The translations under genes were made by a program, and so were the position numbers. A DNA stretch of 35,893 nt from Micromonospora craterilacus (GTDB lineage: Bacteria; Actinomycetota; Actinomycetes; Mycobacteriales; Micromonosporaceae). Shown one piece after another: positions 1-8,397 of the stretch. The notes beneath the pieces were generated by a model, which was not told the DNA's origin, did no database searches, and worked only from the letters and a program-made list of their open reading frames with translations. The stretch covers positions 1 through 35,893 of the forward strand of contig NZ_POTY01000038.1 in assembly GCF_003236315.1 (NCBI RefSeq). The letters are read 5' to 3'. Numbering within the stretch: the stretch's first letter is position 1; each line of letters opens with the position of its first letter.

Positions 1-348
1 GCCCCGAAGTTCGTGCTCCTGAATGAGATGTTCGAGGCGTTCCACCCCGACGAGCCGCACCACTACCTGGCCTACCTCGCCGTCGACTCCAACCGACAGA
101 ACCGGGGCATCGGTGCCGCCCTGCTCGCCGACTATCACCGTCATCTCGACCAGCTCGGCCTGCCGGCGTACCTGGAAGCCAGCAACATGCGCAACCGGCG
201 GCTCTACCTCCGCCACGGCTACACCGCCGGCCAGACGATCGTCCTCCCCACCGAAGGGCCGATCATCTGGCGCATGTGGCGCGGTGCCCCCACCCGCGGC
301 GGTCGTACGCCGTTCCCGCCCACCAGGCCACGTCGGCGGCCGGGGTGA
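1..348 (+). CDS. GNAT family N-acetyltransferase, C-terminal part (5' end outside window)
   Basis: The reading frame is open from the first base, so the start lies upstream. The visible 115 residues show the GNAT acetyl-CoA-binding signature: a beta strand (YLAYLAVD), then RQNRGIGAALL, which fits the Q/R-x-x-G-x-G/A pyrophosphate loop followed by a helix. The later LEASNMRNRRLYLRHGY segment is the typical motif B region (a residue pair before 'LYxRxGF/Y'). Such enzymes move an acetyl group from acetyl-CoA to an amine; the substrate cannot be told. The last 20 residues are Pro/Arg-rich and may be drift past the ancestral end. The family call is secure, the specificity unknown. Confidence 0.85.
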   Translation, partial: APKFVLLNEMFEAFHPDEPHHYLAYLAVDSNRQNRGIGAALLADYHRHLDQLGLPAYLEASNMRNRRLYLRHGYTAGQTIVLPTEGPIIWRMWRGAPTRGGRTPFPPTRPRRRPG

Positions 349-559
349 GACCCGCAGCCGTGGCCTCGTTCACGACGCACTGGTATGTGTGGGTGGCGGC
401 GTTGCTCGCGTGGAGCCGCCGGATGCCGTGCCGGCGCGACGATCAGCACGTTGGTTGCCCGCGACCGCAGGAGCTGGTGGCCGCGTTGGCCAGCCCGGTC
501 GCCGACCGGCTCGGTCACGTCCTCGCGGAGATGGCCCCGCCGTATGCGAGGCGGCAGAA

Positions 560-1879
560 ATGGTCCCACTGACCGCCTCCGCCGCCGCCGCCGCTGATGG
601 CGGCACCGCGACCACCTCCCTCGGTGTCCGACGACGGCGACGGGTGCAGATGGTGTTGTGGGCGTTGAGCGAGGACGAGATCGCCCAGCTCGCGCAGCCG
701 GGCACCCTGGCCGATCCGGTGGAACGCCTAGCACGCGCCGACGAACGCTACGGCGGAGTGGGGTTGGCGGGCCAGGCTGCCGGACACGCCACGCGGATCC
801 TTCGCGCCGCTGCGCCGCCTGGGATATCTGATCAGGTGCGGGCGGTGGTTGCCGCCCAGCACCTGGCCCAGGCCGCCTGGTGCGCGTTCGACGCCGCCGA
901 GCCGCTGGTGGCCGCCAGCATGCTGGCCAGGGCGAGGCAGGTCAGCGCCGGCGTGCCTCGCCCTCTGGCGCAGCGCCTTCACCGGCACCTCGTACACCTG
1001 GATCTCGTCCTGTCCGGCGTAGGGCTTGCGCACACCGCCGACAGCCGCCGCGGCATGCTCGCCGCCGCTGCCGCCGCGCGGGACGGCGCCGGCCGCGCGC
1101 CGATCAGGTATCGAGCGCTACTGGCGGTGCACACCGCCCGCGTCCGCGCCTATGCCGGGCAGACGGGGGAGGCACGGCGGCTACTGCGCTACGCGCACCG
1201 CACCCTCGACCAGGCCGCCCGGATGCCGGTGCCGTTGTGGCTGGCCTGGTTCGACCAACCCGCCCTGGACATGCTCACCGCCCGGGTCTACCTGGCCGCC
1301 GGGCTACCGGACGACGCCGCCGCCCACGCCCGACAGGCCGTACGGACGATGCCCGCCTCCCGGGTTCGAGACCGAGCGCACTCCCTGCTAACCCACGCCC
1401 ACGCCCAGCTGGCCGCCCACGCGGTGGACGAGGCCGTCCGCGCCGCGCACACCGCCCTACGCCTGGCCGGGCACCTCCACCAGGGCCTGCTCGTCGGACG
1501 GGCAGCCATCGGCCTGCACCAACTGCGTACCACCCTCGGCCGTCGCCCCGAAGCCACCGCCATGCAATGGATCAACGCCTACGACACCGCCGCAGCCCGA
1601 GCCGCGATGATCGCCGACATCGACATCGTCCGCCTCGCCGTATCGGGTGCCGACGAAGCGACCATCACCCGCCGACTCGGACTGCACCCATCCGACCCGA
1701 CAAGCCGTCTGGCCATACTCAAACGCCGATGCCAGGCCCGAACCATTCCAGAGATCACCGCCCTCGCGGCCAGGCTGCTACACCCCACCGACCTCGAAGA
1801 AGGCGGGCCCAATCGTGGTGTTTCAGGCGCAGAGGTTGGCGACAAGGCAGGCAGCACGTGGTTATCGAGTACCGATTGA
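560..1879 (+). CDS. TPR-like regulatory protein with LuxR-like C-terminal helices
   Basis: A 439-residue, Ala/Arg-rich, all-helical protein. The ATG at 560 has a GAGG eight bases upstream; the same frame stays open far upstream, but composition there looks non-coding. The middle is built of helical hairpins (ALLAVHTARVRAYAGQTGEA, then ARVYLAAGLPDDAAAHARQA, then HAQLAAHAVDEAVRAAHTAL) like the TPR half of actinobacterial Xre/SARP-type regulators. The first 60 residues resemble the linker that usually follows an N-terminal Xre helix-turn-helix, but no such HTH is visible. Near the C terminus, VSGADEATITRRLGLHPSD resembles a LuxR-type HTH. It may be a truncated regulator or one that binds DNA only through its C terminus. 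No clear operon partner; the phosphotransferase follows after about 130 bp. Confidence 0.6.
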   Translation: MVPLTASAAAAADGGTATTSLGVRRRRRVQMVLWALSEDEIAQLAQPGTLADPVERLARADERYGGVGLAGQAAGHATRILRAAAPPGISDQVRAVVAAQHLAQAAWCAFDAAEPLVAASMLARARQVSAGVPRPLAQRLHRHLVHLDLVLSGVGLAHTADSRRGMLAAAAAARDGAGRAPIRYRALLAVHTARVRAYAGQTGEARRLLRYAHRTLDQAARMPVPLWLAWFDQPALDMLTARVYLAAGLPDDAAAHARQAVRTMPASRVRDRAHSLLTHAHAQLAAHAVDEAVRAAHTALRLAGHLHQGLLVGRAAIGLHQLRTTLGRRPEATAMQWINAYDTAAARAAMIADIDIVRLAVSGADEATITRRLGLHPSDPTSRLAILKRRCQARTIPEITALAARLLHPTDLEEGGPNRGVSGAEVGDKAGSTWLSSTD

Positions 1880-2013
1880 CGCTGGCGGGGGACATCCCGC
1901 TGGAGCGCCGAGCTCTTCACGTAGCGACCGTTCGTCGCACGTTGCCAATTGCACGAGGCCCCTGTTCCGGCAACAGCTCGTGGTAGCCACAACCGGCAGG
2001 AAAGCATCCCTTG

Positions 2014-3066
2014 ATGACCGAGAACACGACGGAACCCTCGGCGACGATCGGCGGCGTCCTCGCGCGCCGTTACGGTCTCGTGCCGGACTGCCTGGTGCAG
2101 ATTCCCATCGGACAGGGCACGACCAACTACCGGGCGACATGCGCGGGCCGGGAGGTGTTCGTCAAGAACTACCCGCCCGGCATCGATCTGATCCGTGAGG
2201 CAGACGCCACCGAGCTGTCGGCCCTCGCCGGTCTTCACGGCATACCGGTCGCTGGCCTACTCCACAATCGCGACGGAGAGCCTGTCGACACCAGCACCTC
2301 GCACGCGATCTCCGTATGGGAGTGGGTGTCGGGCGCCGTTGTCACCGCTGATCTCACCGCAGCCCAGGCCCGGGCGGCAGGCACGGCGCTCGGCCGTATC
2401 CACGCCGCCTTCGCCGCCCTGCCGGCCAGCGCTGGATCTTCACCCCAGGCGCAGCGATGGCTCGGCGTCAACGTACGGGATCTGGCCGCAACCATCGACC
2501 GGCTCATCGGGATGTCCGAGGCCCGCATCGCGGCGGGCATCGCGGAGCCGTTCGACGTGCAGGCCGCGCGAACGCTCGCCGAACGGCGGGACTCAATCAA
2601 GGAGATCCCCCAACTCATGGGCGGCCTGCCAACGCTCACCACCCAGGTCCTGCACGGTGATTACAGCCCAGTGAATGTGCTTTTCGACGCCGACCGGTTG
2701 TCGGCCGTGATCGACTTCCGACCGCCGGACCCGTTCTTCATCGCATACGAGGTGGGGCGAATAGCCTTCTACCCCAACACCGTCGCCACCACAGCAGACT
2801 GGCTCGCCACCGCACGCACGCTGATCGAAGCCTACGTGCAAGCCAACCCCACGGTCGCCGACCACGACATCCGCGCCAGCGCCCAGGTGGCGCTACTCCA
2901 ACTGCTCAAGAGCCTGTACGGCGTCAAGCAGCATTACCTCAAACCCGGCATAATCCAGGACGCCCTCGACGAGTTCTGGCTTCAACGCCACCGCGCGGTG
3001 CGCGTCCTGCTCGACCATCAAGGCGACACTGATGCCCTCCTCGCCGATCTCCTCGGACGTCGCTGA
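2014..3066 (+). CDS. Aminoglycoside/choline-kinase-like phosphotransferase (APH fold)
   Basis: A 350-residue kinase-fold protein. The N lobe carries GQGTTNYR (nucleotide loop) and VFVKNY (candidate ATP-anchoring Lys51). The catalytic loop is HGDYSPVNVLF (His214, Asp216, Asn221), matching the Brenner motif HxDxxxxN, and VIDFRPPDP supplies the metal-binding Asp234 in place of DFG. This is the APH/homoserine-kinase-II superfamily, which transfers phosphate from ATP to small hydroxylated molecules, including antibiotics. The substrate cannot be told. ATG 2014 is chosen over TTG 2011 because AGGAAAG lies about ten bases upstream. It stands alone on the + strand between a regulator and a lipoprotein, so an antibiotic-resistance role is only a possibility. 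Confidence 0.85.
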   Translation: MTENTTEPSATIGGVLARRYGLVPDCLVQIPIGQGTTNYRATCAGREVFVKNYPPGIDLIREADATELSALAGLHGIPVAGLLHNRDGEPVDTSTSHAISVWEWVSGAVVTADLTAAQARAAGTALGRIHAAFAALPASAGSSPQAQRWLGVNVRDLAATIDRLIGMSEARIAAGIAEPFDVQAARTLAERRDSIKEIPQLMGGLPTLTTQVLHGDYSPVNVLFDADRLSAVIDFRPPDPFFIAYEVGRIAFYPNTVATTADWLATARTLIEAYVQANPTVADHDIRASAQVALLQLLKSLYGVKQHYLKPGIIQDALDEFWLQRHRAVRVLLDHQGDTDALLADLLGRR

Positions 3067-3350
3067 CACCGCGTCTCCGCACAACGAGGGCACCGTCGCG
3101 GCGGTCGAGGCCTCCGCAGGCCACTGCGGCCTGCCGTCTGTCCGTGTCAAGTGGTCCGCATCCATGACGCGCTGCTGCTTGTCGCCAGGCTGCTCACCGA
3201 GCACCGCTGCGGCGAGGCAGTTCACCCGCAGCTGGGCCCCGGCGCCGGGCCGGAACGGTCGACTTCGGCGCGTACGCCTGAACCTGGTCGGATCGTTGTA
3301 TCGGAAGTAGCCCCATTGGTGGACGCTGCCTGTAGCGGAGGACCTTGAGC

Positions 3351-3911
3351 ATGCGACTACGTCTGACCACGCTGCTGGCCACGCCGCTGCTGCTGCTGGT
3401 GGCTGCGTGCGCCATGCCCGTCGCGTCGGCTGCACCGGCGCAGTCGCCTGCGTCGGGTGCTCCGGTCCCCGCGCAGTCGTACTGGCCCGGTCAGGAGGAG
3501 TTGATGAAGGCCGGCGAGACGGTCGACATCGCCGGCCCTCGGCGCTGGCCGGACGGGTACGCCGGTGTCGCTGTTGACCTGCCGGCCGGTCTTCTGCTGG
3601 TGTATCGCATCCCGGCGGCTGACGTCGACGACGAGGTCCGGGCGCTGGTGCCGCAGGTGACGGTCAGGTTTGTCGATGTCGCGTACTCCGCGCGGCAGCT
3701 TGCCGCCTGGAATGATCAAGTCGGCGCGGACACGGCTTGGTGGCAGGGCCGGGACGTGCTGGTCCATGGTCGCTACGTTCGTTTCGGTGAGTGCGTCGTC
3801 GTGGAGGTCGAACACCCGCAGCGCGACGCGGCTCGGATCACTGCCCACTATCGGGGTGTGCCGGTGTGCGTGGAGCAGGGTTACCCGTTCGTTCCTCTCA
3901 CCGCAGGATGA
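3351..3911 (+). CDS. Secreted lipoprotein of unknown function
   Basis: A 186-residue protein with a clear type II signal peptide: MRLRLTT, a Leu-rich hydrophobic core, then the lipobox VAAC with the lipidated Cys at residue 20. An Ala/Pro/Ser-rich linker follows (about 21-42), then a folded domain of about 140 residues containing two later cysteines (GECVVVEVE and VPVCVEQG) that could form a disulfide outside the cell. ATG 3351 is set by GGAGGA eight bases upstream; the TTG six bases earlier is too close to that site. I do not recognise the folded domain. It should sit on the outer face of the cytoplasmic membrane. No neighbour suggests a role. Confidence 0.82.
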   Translation: MRLRLTTLLATPLLLLVAACAMPVASAAPAQSPASGAPVPAQSYWPGQEELMKAGETVDIAGPRRWPDGYAGVAVDLPAGLLLVYRIPAADVDDEVRALVPQVTVRFVDVAYSARQLAAWNDQVGADTAWWQGRDVLVHGRYVRFGECVVVEVEHPQRDAARITAHYRGVPVCVEQGYPFVPLTAG

Positions 3912-4459
3912 CGATCGGCAGCAGACCGACTTTCGCTGCCGGGAACTCTTCCTGCTCTGGTGCCGTGGCGGGTGGTAAGACGATGGACCCCGGGCTCTCG
4001 TTACGGTCGCATGCCGGTAATCCGCCGCTGGTCTGCGTGCCAGTGGGGTTCGGGGCTAATGGGAGAGTGTCGGCAGGTCGTCGGTTCGAGTCGAGGTGAG
4101 TGTGCAGGGCGGCGTGTCTGCGGCCAGTGCGAGCAGGGCCAGCCGGTTGGTCAGCACGAAGGAGTGGAATTCCTCGGGCTTGAGATTCAGGTACGCGAGT
4201 TCGTCGCCGGCCAGGGCTATCCGGTCGAGGCCGTAGCTCTCTCGCTGCGGAACGGCATCAGAGGAGTTCGCCTGCGGAGCGGCGGTCGATGAACGCACCG
4301 CCGTGTACGGGCTCGGCCGCACCCTTACCACGTTGTCGACTCACCTGTCGGCTGACGTGGGCTTCGGCCCAGCGCGCTGTCGCCGAGCAGACGGATCACC
4401 GGCATCTGGGGCGGGCTGGATGGCCCGCCGGGTCGATCGGTGGGCGGCAAAGGCATTAG
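3912..4459. other. 548-bp stretch without a confident gene
   Basis: Lies between the lipoprotein (+) and the S9 peptidase (-), which converge here. The only coding-like part is a 91-codon minus-strand frame (4056-4331), listed separately. A GGTTCGAGTC string near 4080 resembles a tRNA T-arm, but no cloverleaf can be folded around it. No strong terminator hairpin was found, so this looks like decayed sequence. Confidence 0.5.
4056..4331 (-). CDS. Hypothetical short ORF, possibly a gene fragment
   Basis: A 91-codon frame whose second half reads like a real protein with G/C-ending codons (GLDRIALAGDELAYLNL, then FHSFVLTNRLALLALAADT). The first 33 residues are low-complexity and may be untranslated. 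No good Shine-Dalgarno precedes the GTG at 4331 and no family is recognised. It could be a small independent protein or the remnant of a larger gene broken in this accessory region. Confidence 0.3.
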   Translation of the reverse strand: MVRVRPSPYTAVRSSTAAPQANSSDAVPQRESYGLDRIALAGDELAYLNLKPEEFHSFVLTNRLALLALAADTPPCTLTSTRTDDLPTLSH

Positions 4460-6262
4460 CTAGCTGGTCGCTATGGTCGTCATCACCGCCCGGTAGTGAG
4501 CCAGTTCCGCTTCCAACGCCGTGCCCGCCCCTGCCGACGTCGCCACATAATGGCCGACACCGGAAAGAAGCAGTAGCCGGTAAGACACCTCGCGGGCGGC
4601 CAGCTGGTCAGCGAGTACCTGGACGTCCTCGACCACGGCCACGTCGTCGGCGGTGCCGTGAATGAACAGCACATGCCGTTGGACGGCAGAGGCCCGAACT
4701 CGGCCGGCACCGCCTCGCAGCCGCAGGGCATGGGCACGCTGGAACCGTGGCACCGTCTCGGCCCACCGATCCGGGTCCACGATCGCCGACACAGCAGTGG
4801 CAGCGGCGAACGGGCCATTCCGTGCGACCGCGTGCAGCGCGGTGTAGCCTCCGGCGCTGGCACCACGAATGAAGATCCGGCCCGGTAACGCCCGCCCTGC
4901 CGCGAGCAGGTGGGATGCCACCGCCGCGCAGTCATCGACGTCGTCCAGGCCCCACCGGCCGTACAGCGATTCCCGATAGGTACGGCCGTAGCCGGTACTG
5001 CCGAGGTAGTCGACGTCCACGACGGCGAACCCCCGGCTGGTGAAGAACTGCACCTGCCAATCCAAACGCAGCAGGCAGGAGGCGGTCGGCCCAGGATGAG
5101 CCCGAACAATCACTGGTGCCCGCCAGTCGGCCGTTGATCCCGTGGGCGGGTACACCAGGGCTGACACCTCGCGCCCACCTGCGGCGTGGACCCGCAGCTC
5201 CGTGGGCGTCGACACCTGGGCTCCGGAGAGCTCGGCGTGCTCTGACTTGGCGAGCACTTCCACCTGAGGCTCGTCATCAGCCAAGTGCACCAGCGCGACC
5301 TGTGGCGCAGCCGTCGGCGACGAGCCAATCAGCGCCACGGTCGTTCCTTGCGTCGCCAGGTAGGGCTTGATTGATGTGTAAGGGAGTTCGACAGGACGAA
5401 CTGAGCCTTGGAGGTCGACAAGGACCAGACGATGCCGCGGGCCCTCCTGTACCGCCACGACAATCCGTCCATCATCAAGAAAGGCGTAGGACGCGTATCC
5501 CAGCTCCCACGGCTCCGCGGCGCACTCACCCGCGATAGGCGCCACCGCATCGACCTCACAGCCATCCCACCGGAACAGGTTCCACCAGCCGCCGCGATCC
5601 GACACGAAGTACAACGAGCCGTCAGGCCCCCACCTGGGCTCAACCGCCGACTCGTCCCGACCGCCGGCGACCTTTACCGCGCGCTCGATGTGCCCCTGAG
5701 ACGAATACGAGGCGACCCACAGCTCACACGCGTCCCACGGCATGTCGCGCTCGCCCCAAGCGGACCAGGCCAACAAGCCCGGACCTGGTCGGGGCGCACT
5801 CAGGAACCCTCTGCCGGCGGTGACAGCGCGCAGCCGCGGCGAGCCGGTGAGCGGCACCGCAACCAGTTCGTCCCCACGCTCTGTCTCCCGCACCGCTAGC
5901 AACTCACCGTCGCCGACGGTCAGGTCTCCCAACGATGCCGGACTGGCCAGTTCGAGTTGACCGCCATGACGACGACTCCGGTAAAGGCCACCCGCACCGA
6001 CGCACCAGAGCGCCCCATCCGCGACAGCGAACGATCCGCCACCGTATGCGTGAACGTCGTTTGTGACGTCGAAACCTTCGGGGCTGATGTCACGCGTGCC
6101 CTCGTCGCGTCTCCACCGGGTCAGCGTCGCGACCCCACCAGCGTCGGGACGAGTCTCCAGCCAATACAGCGAGCCGTCGAAGGCGCGGAGCTGGTCATAG
6201 CTCACCGAGGCGCGGATGGCGTCCGCCACCGAGACCGCAGCGATGCCATCCGCCAATCTCAC
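4460..6262 (-). CDS. S9 family (prolyl oligopeptidase-like) serine peptidase
   Basis: A 600-residue two-domain enzyme. The first 340 or so residues are repeated beta strands typical of the beta-propeller of acylaminoacyl/dipeptidyl peptidases (SAVEPRWGPDGSLYFVSDRG and similar blades). The C-terminal alpha/beta hydrolase has GASAGGY (nucleophile Ser469), HGTADD (Asp539) and GVGHY (His571), a complete triad. PVIVRAHPGPT precedes the nucleophile and should shape the oxyanion hole. It should hydrolyse short peptides in the cytoplasm; no signal peptide is seen. The frame stays open 78 codons upstream, but the GTG at 6262 is chosen because AAGGAGG lies five bases before it. A propeller-peptidase role is secure; the peptide specificity is not. 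It is transcribed alone. Confidence 0.9.
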   Translation of the reverse strand: MRLADGIAAVSVADAIRASVSYDQLRAFDGSLYWLETRPDAGGVATLTRWRRDEGTRDISPEGFDVTNDVHAYGGGSFAVADGALWCVGAGGLYRSRRHGGQLELASPASLGDLTVGDGELLAVRETERGDELVAVPLTGSPRLRAVTAGRGFLSAPRPGPGLLAWSAWGERDMPWDACELWVASYSSQGHIERAVKVAGGRDESAVEPRWGPDGSLYFVSDRGGWWNLFRWDGCEVDAVAPIAGECAAEPWELGYASYAFLDDGRIVVAVQEGPRHRLVLVDLQGSVRPVELPYTSIKPYLATQGTTVALIGSSPTAAPQVALVHLADDEPQVEVLAKSEHAELSGAQVSTPTELRVHAAGGREVSALVYPPTGSTADWRAPVIVRAHPGPTASCLLRLDWQVQFFTSRGFAVVDVDYLGSTGYGRTYRESLYGRWGLDDVDDCAAVASHLLAAGRALPGRIFIRGASAGGYTALHAVARNGPFAAATAVSAIVDPDRWAETVPRFQRAHALRLRGGAGRVRASAVQRHVLFIHGTADDVAVVEDVQVLADQLAAREVSYRLLLLSGVGHYVATSAGAGTALEAELAHYRAVMTTIATS

Positions 6263-6577
6263 GGGCGCCTCCTTGAACAAACGCAGTACCGTGGCCCGAG
6301 CGGCCCTCGTCGACCGGCCTCCGCGCCGCAACGACCGACACCAGAGGCTTCCGAGGCCCCTGCATTGCGGAACTGATGCGAGACCTCGCGCAGGGCCGAC
6401 TGTACGCCCAGACCCTCCAGCCCTTCCGCTTAGCTTGGACCGCAACTTCGATGCGGACAACTGCCTCCGTCCGCATTGCCGGTATCGACCGCGCATTCAA
6501 TCCGAGCGACTACTCCCGAGGCGGAGTCCTTTTGGGCCGTTCGTTCATCAATGCTCGCCTGAAAGATCGTCGTTACG
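6263..6577. other. 315-bp spacer between HEPN-like gene and S9 peptidase
   Basis: Upstream region of the S9 peptidase and downstream of the HEPN-like gene. Frames cross it on both strands, but none has a ribosome site and a recognisable product. AAGGAGG for the S9 gene lies at its left edge. No strong hairpin or repeat was found. Confidence 0.5.
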
Positions 6578-7246
6578 TCAATCAACCAGTGCCTCTAGCG
6601 CGATGGCGATTTTACCGATTGTGAACAGTGTATCGTCCATGGACTCCGGTGTAAGTATTCGTTCTGTGGTCGGTTGGTCCCAGTAGGATCCCGTGAGCGT
6701 GTGGGCGAAAGAGTTCCGTCGCTCACGCACCCTCGAGACCATCTTGATGATGCGTTCCGTCTCATCTGACGAGGCGTTCCGTCGTGTCAGGAAGTCCTTC
6801 AGCGTTTGATCGAGCCCACTCCGCTTGCCAGTACTGTCCGACAGTTCCTTGAGCAAGAGTTCCAGTGCGGCGACAGCAGCCAATATGGCGGAGCCAATCG
6901 CAATCTCTTCTGCATCTTGAACCACGCCGACTGATTCCTCAAGGACGTCGTCGGACTCGACTTCCCACCCAGGAACGCGATGGGATCCATCTCGCCGTTG
7001 TTGCTCAAGCCTAGCCATCAGTCGCGAGGTGGCAATTCTGGCTGAGCGAGCAACGAGTATTGCGGCGCTCAATCGGCCCTTAAACAGGAGGAACTCGACT
7101 CGACCAAAGTCGTGAAAATTCAAGTAAAGATCCGCCAGTGACTCCGGGTCATTGTCGGCATTGGCCCAATATACCTGGACATGCTCTAGCTGGGTCAGGG
7201 GGCGTGAAAGATCTGGGTCCCCTCTTTCGTCGGCGTGAAAGTACAT
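6578..7246 (-). CDS. HEPN-like domain protein, stand-alone
   Basis: A 222-residue soluble protein with visibly less GC-biased codons than its neighbours (many A/T third positions), which suggests recent acquisition. Residues 110-185 are helical and end in RVRERRNSFAHTL, where Arg177 and His182 fit the R-x4-H signature of HEPN domains; SAILAAVAALELLLKEL could be the preceding HEPN helix. HEPN proteins are often RNases in toxin, CRISPR or anti-phage systems, or inactive sensors. No nucleotidyltransferase (MNT) partner or other defence gene lies beside it. An in-frame TGA lies 15 bases before the ATG, so this is the furthest possible start; the ribosome site is weak. The HEPN assignment is an inference from motif and helical pattern. 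Confidence 0.6.
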   Translation of the reverse strand: MYFHADERGDPDLSRPLTQLEHVQVYWANADNDPESLADLYLNFHDFGRVEFLLFKGRLSAAILVARSARIATSRLMARLEQQRRDGSHRVPGWEVESDDVLEESVGVVQDAEEIAIGSAILAAVAALELLLKELSDSTGKRSGLDQTLKDFLTRRNASSDETERIIKMVSRVRERRNSFAHTLTGSYWDQPTTERILTPESMDDTLFTIGKIAIALEALVD

Positions 7247-7258
7247 GTGTTCAGCTTT

Positions 7259-7731
7259 TCAGGGCGATTCGCCATGGTCAAGATGCGATACGGGCAGCGC
7301 CCTCGGGCATTGCGAGACGCCCGGCGAGAGGCGCCGAGGTAGACGGCGCGGTCCTTGCGGTAACCGGTCGCACCTCACTCCAAGTGAACACATCAGGGCT
7401 ACTGCGCGGCCGGCACTCTTTGTCCTGGTCCGTCCTGTGATGACCGTGACCAAGGTGCGCTCCGACTCACTCACATCGGCTACCGGACACTGCACGCCGT
7501 CACGCACCGTGACGCCCGGTCTGCGGCAGAAGCGGATGCGCCAGCGCTCGCCGACTAAGGCGTCACCGGGCTCGGTCCAGTCGGCTTCCTCGAACTGACC
7601 GTCGAGGAACTGCGCGGGGTGCGGACTGGCTTGCCCTCCTCCACGCCGGACAACTCGATATCCGCGCGCCGCCGCGATGCTTCCGGGCCGGTCGTCGGCG
7701 TAGCGGAGATGTCTCGTGCCGATGCAGGCTT
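7259..7731 (-). pseudogene. Probable decayed or frameshifted hypothetical gene
   Basis: Two partial minus-strand frames look coding but do not join. One, right after the stop of the next gene upstream, reads ADIELSGVEEGKPVRTP (about 7630-7680). The other continues QFLDGQFEEADWTEPGD, then ALVGERWRIRFCRRPGVT, then CPVADVSESERTLVTVITG (about 7435-7610). Restoring one base near 7612 would fuse them. Below 7435 composition is no longer convincing. No start codon with a ribosome site was found and no family is recognised. It may equally be a small intact gene starting inside the second frame. Confidence 0.35.
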
Positions 7732-8139
7732 CTACACCCGCACGCGGGGGTCGGCCAGCACGTTGGCGACCACGGCCGTCATCCCGTCGACGCACAGTGT
7801 CGGCGCGCCGGCCACGAACTCCTCCCGGTCGAGCCACTCCACGCGCTCAACGCCCGGCGCGGCCAGGATGCCCACGTCGAGCTGTAGCGACGCGTGGTCG
7901 TCGTAGTATCCGCGGGCGGCGTCACCGACCCAGAGAGACCAGTGGTATCCGGTGCCGCCCCGCTTTCGGTCCGCCTCCGTGAGCGGGTCGGCTTTGAGGT
8001 CGCCGGTGTCAAGCAGTTCGGCGACGGTCATGGGTTCCAAATCCGGATGGGCCGGCGGCAGCACCACCTCGAAGAGGTGCTCGAGGTGAACCGTGTAGGT
8101 ACAGTTTCCCCGCTGCGGAGGAGTCCAACTGTCGACCAT
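7732..8139 (-). CDS. Conserved-looking hypothetical protein
   Basis: A 135-residue acidic protein without signal peptide or membrane segment, starting MVDSWTPPQRGNC and ending LADPRVRV. Good coding composition throughout. The part LAAPGVERVEWLDREEF resembles short actinobacterial hypothetical proteins with a 'PGVExVxWxDRE' stretch, known to me only as unnamed. ATG 8139 and the GTG just before it are both possible starts; neither has a strong ribosome site. It is followed directly by the decayed ORF on the same strand, so both may once have formed a pair. No function can be given. Confidence 0.6.
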   Translation of the reverse strand: MVDSWTPPQRGNCTYTVHLEHLFEVVLPPAHPDLEPMTVAELLDTGDLKADPLTEADRKRGGTGYHWSLWVGDAARGYYDDHASLQLDVGILAAPGVERVEWLDREEFVAGAPTLCVDGMTAVVANVLADPRVRV

Positions 8140-8397
8140 CACAGCACTCTACGGCCCCGGCTCATCCAGTCGTCATCTCATGTCTCTGCTTTTGCGATGC
8201 AGACTCGCCGTGACTTGTACTGGCCCCCGTCAGCGCGCACGACGGGCGGCAGTAGAGGAAGTTCGGCTTCCGGCGTGCCCGTCCGTAGCTGATGAGATTG
8301 CTGTTGAAGTCGGGCGTGGACCCCTGTCACGATCTTGCAGGTTGGCAGGGGCAACGGAGCGGCCCATTCGGTTCTCGAAGGTCTGCGGGGGGTGGTC

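Noticed and set aside
276..572. Plus-strand frame before the TPR regulator, considered as a lost HTH domain
   Set aside because: No helix-turn-helix pattern can be recognised and no single indel joins it convincingly to the regulator.
3151..3348. Plus-strand frame starting VVRIHDALLLVARLLTEHR
   Set aside because: The first third looks coding, but there is no ribosome site, the rest is low-complexity, and it ends at the lipoprotein start. At best a gene remnant.
4075..4100. GGTTCGAGTC resembling a tRNA T-loop
   Set aside because: The flanking bases do not form a T stem and no acceptor, D or anticodon arms can be found.
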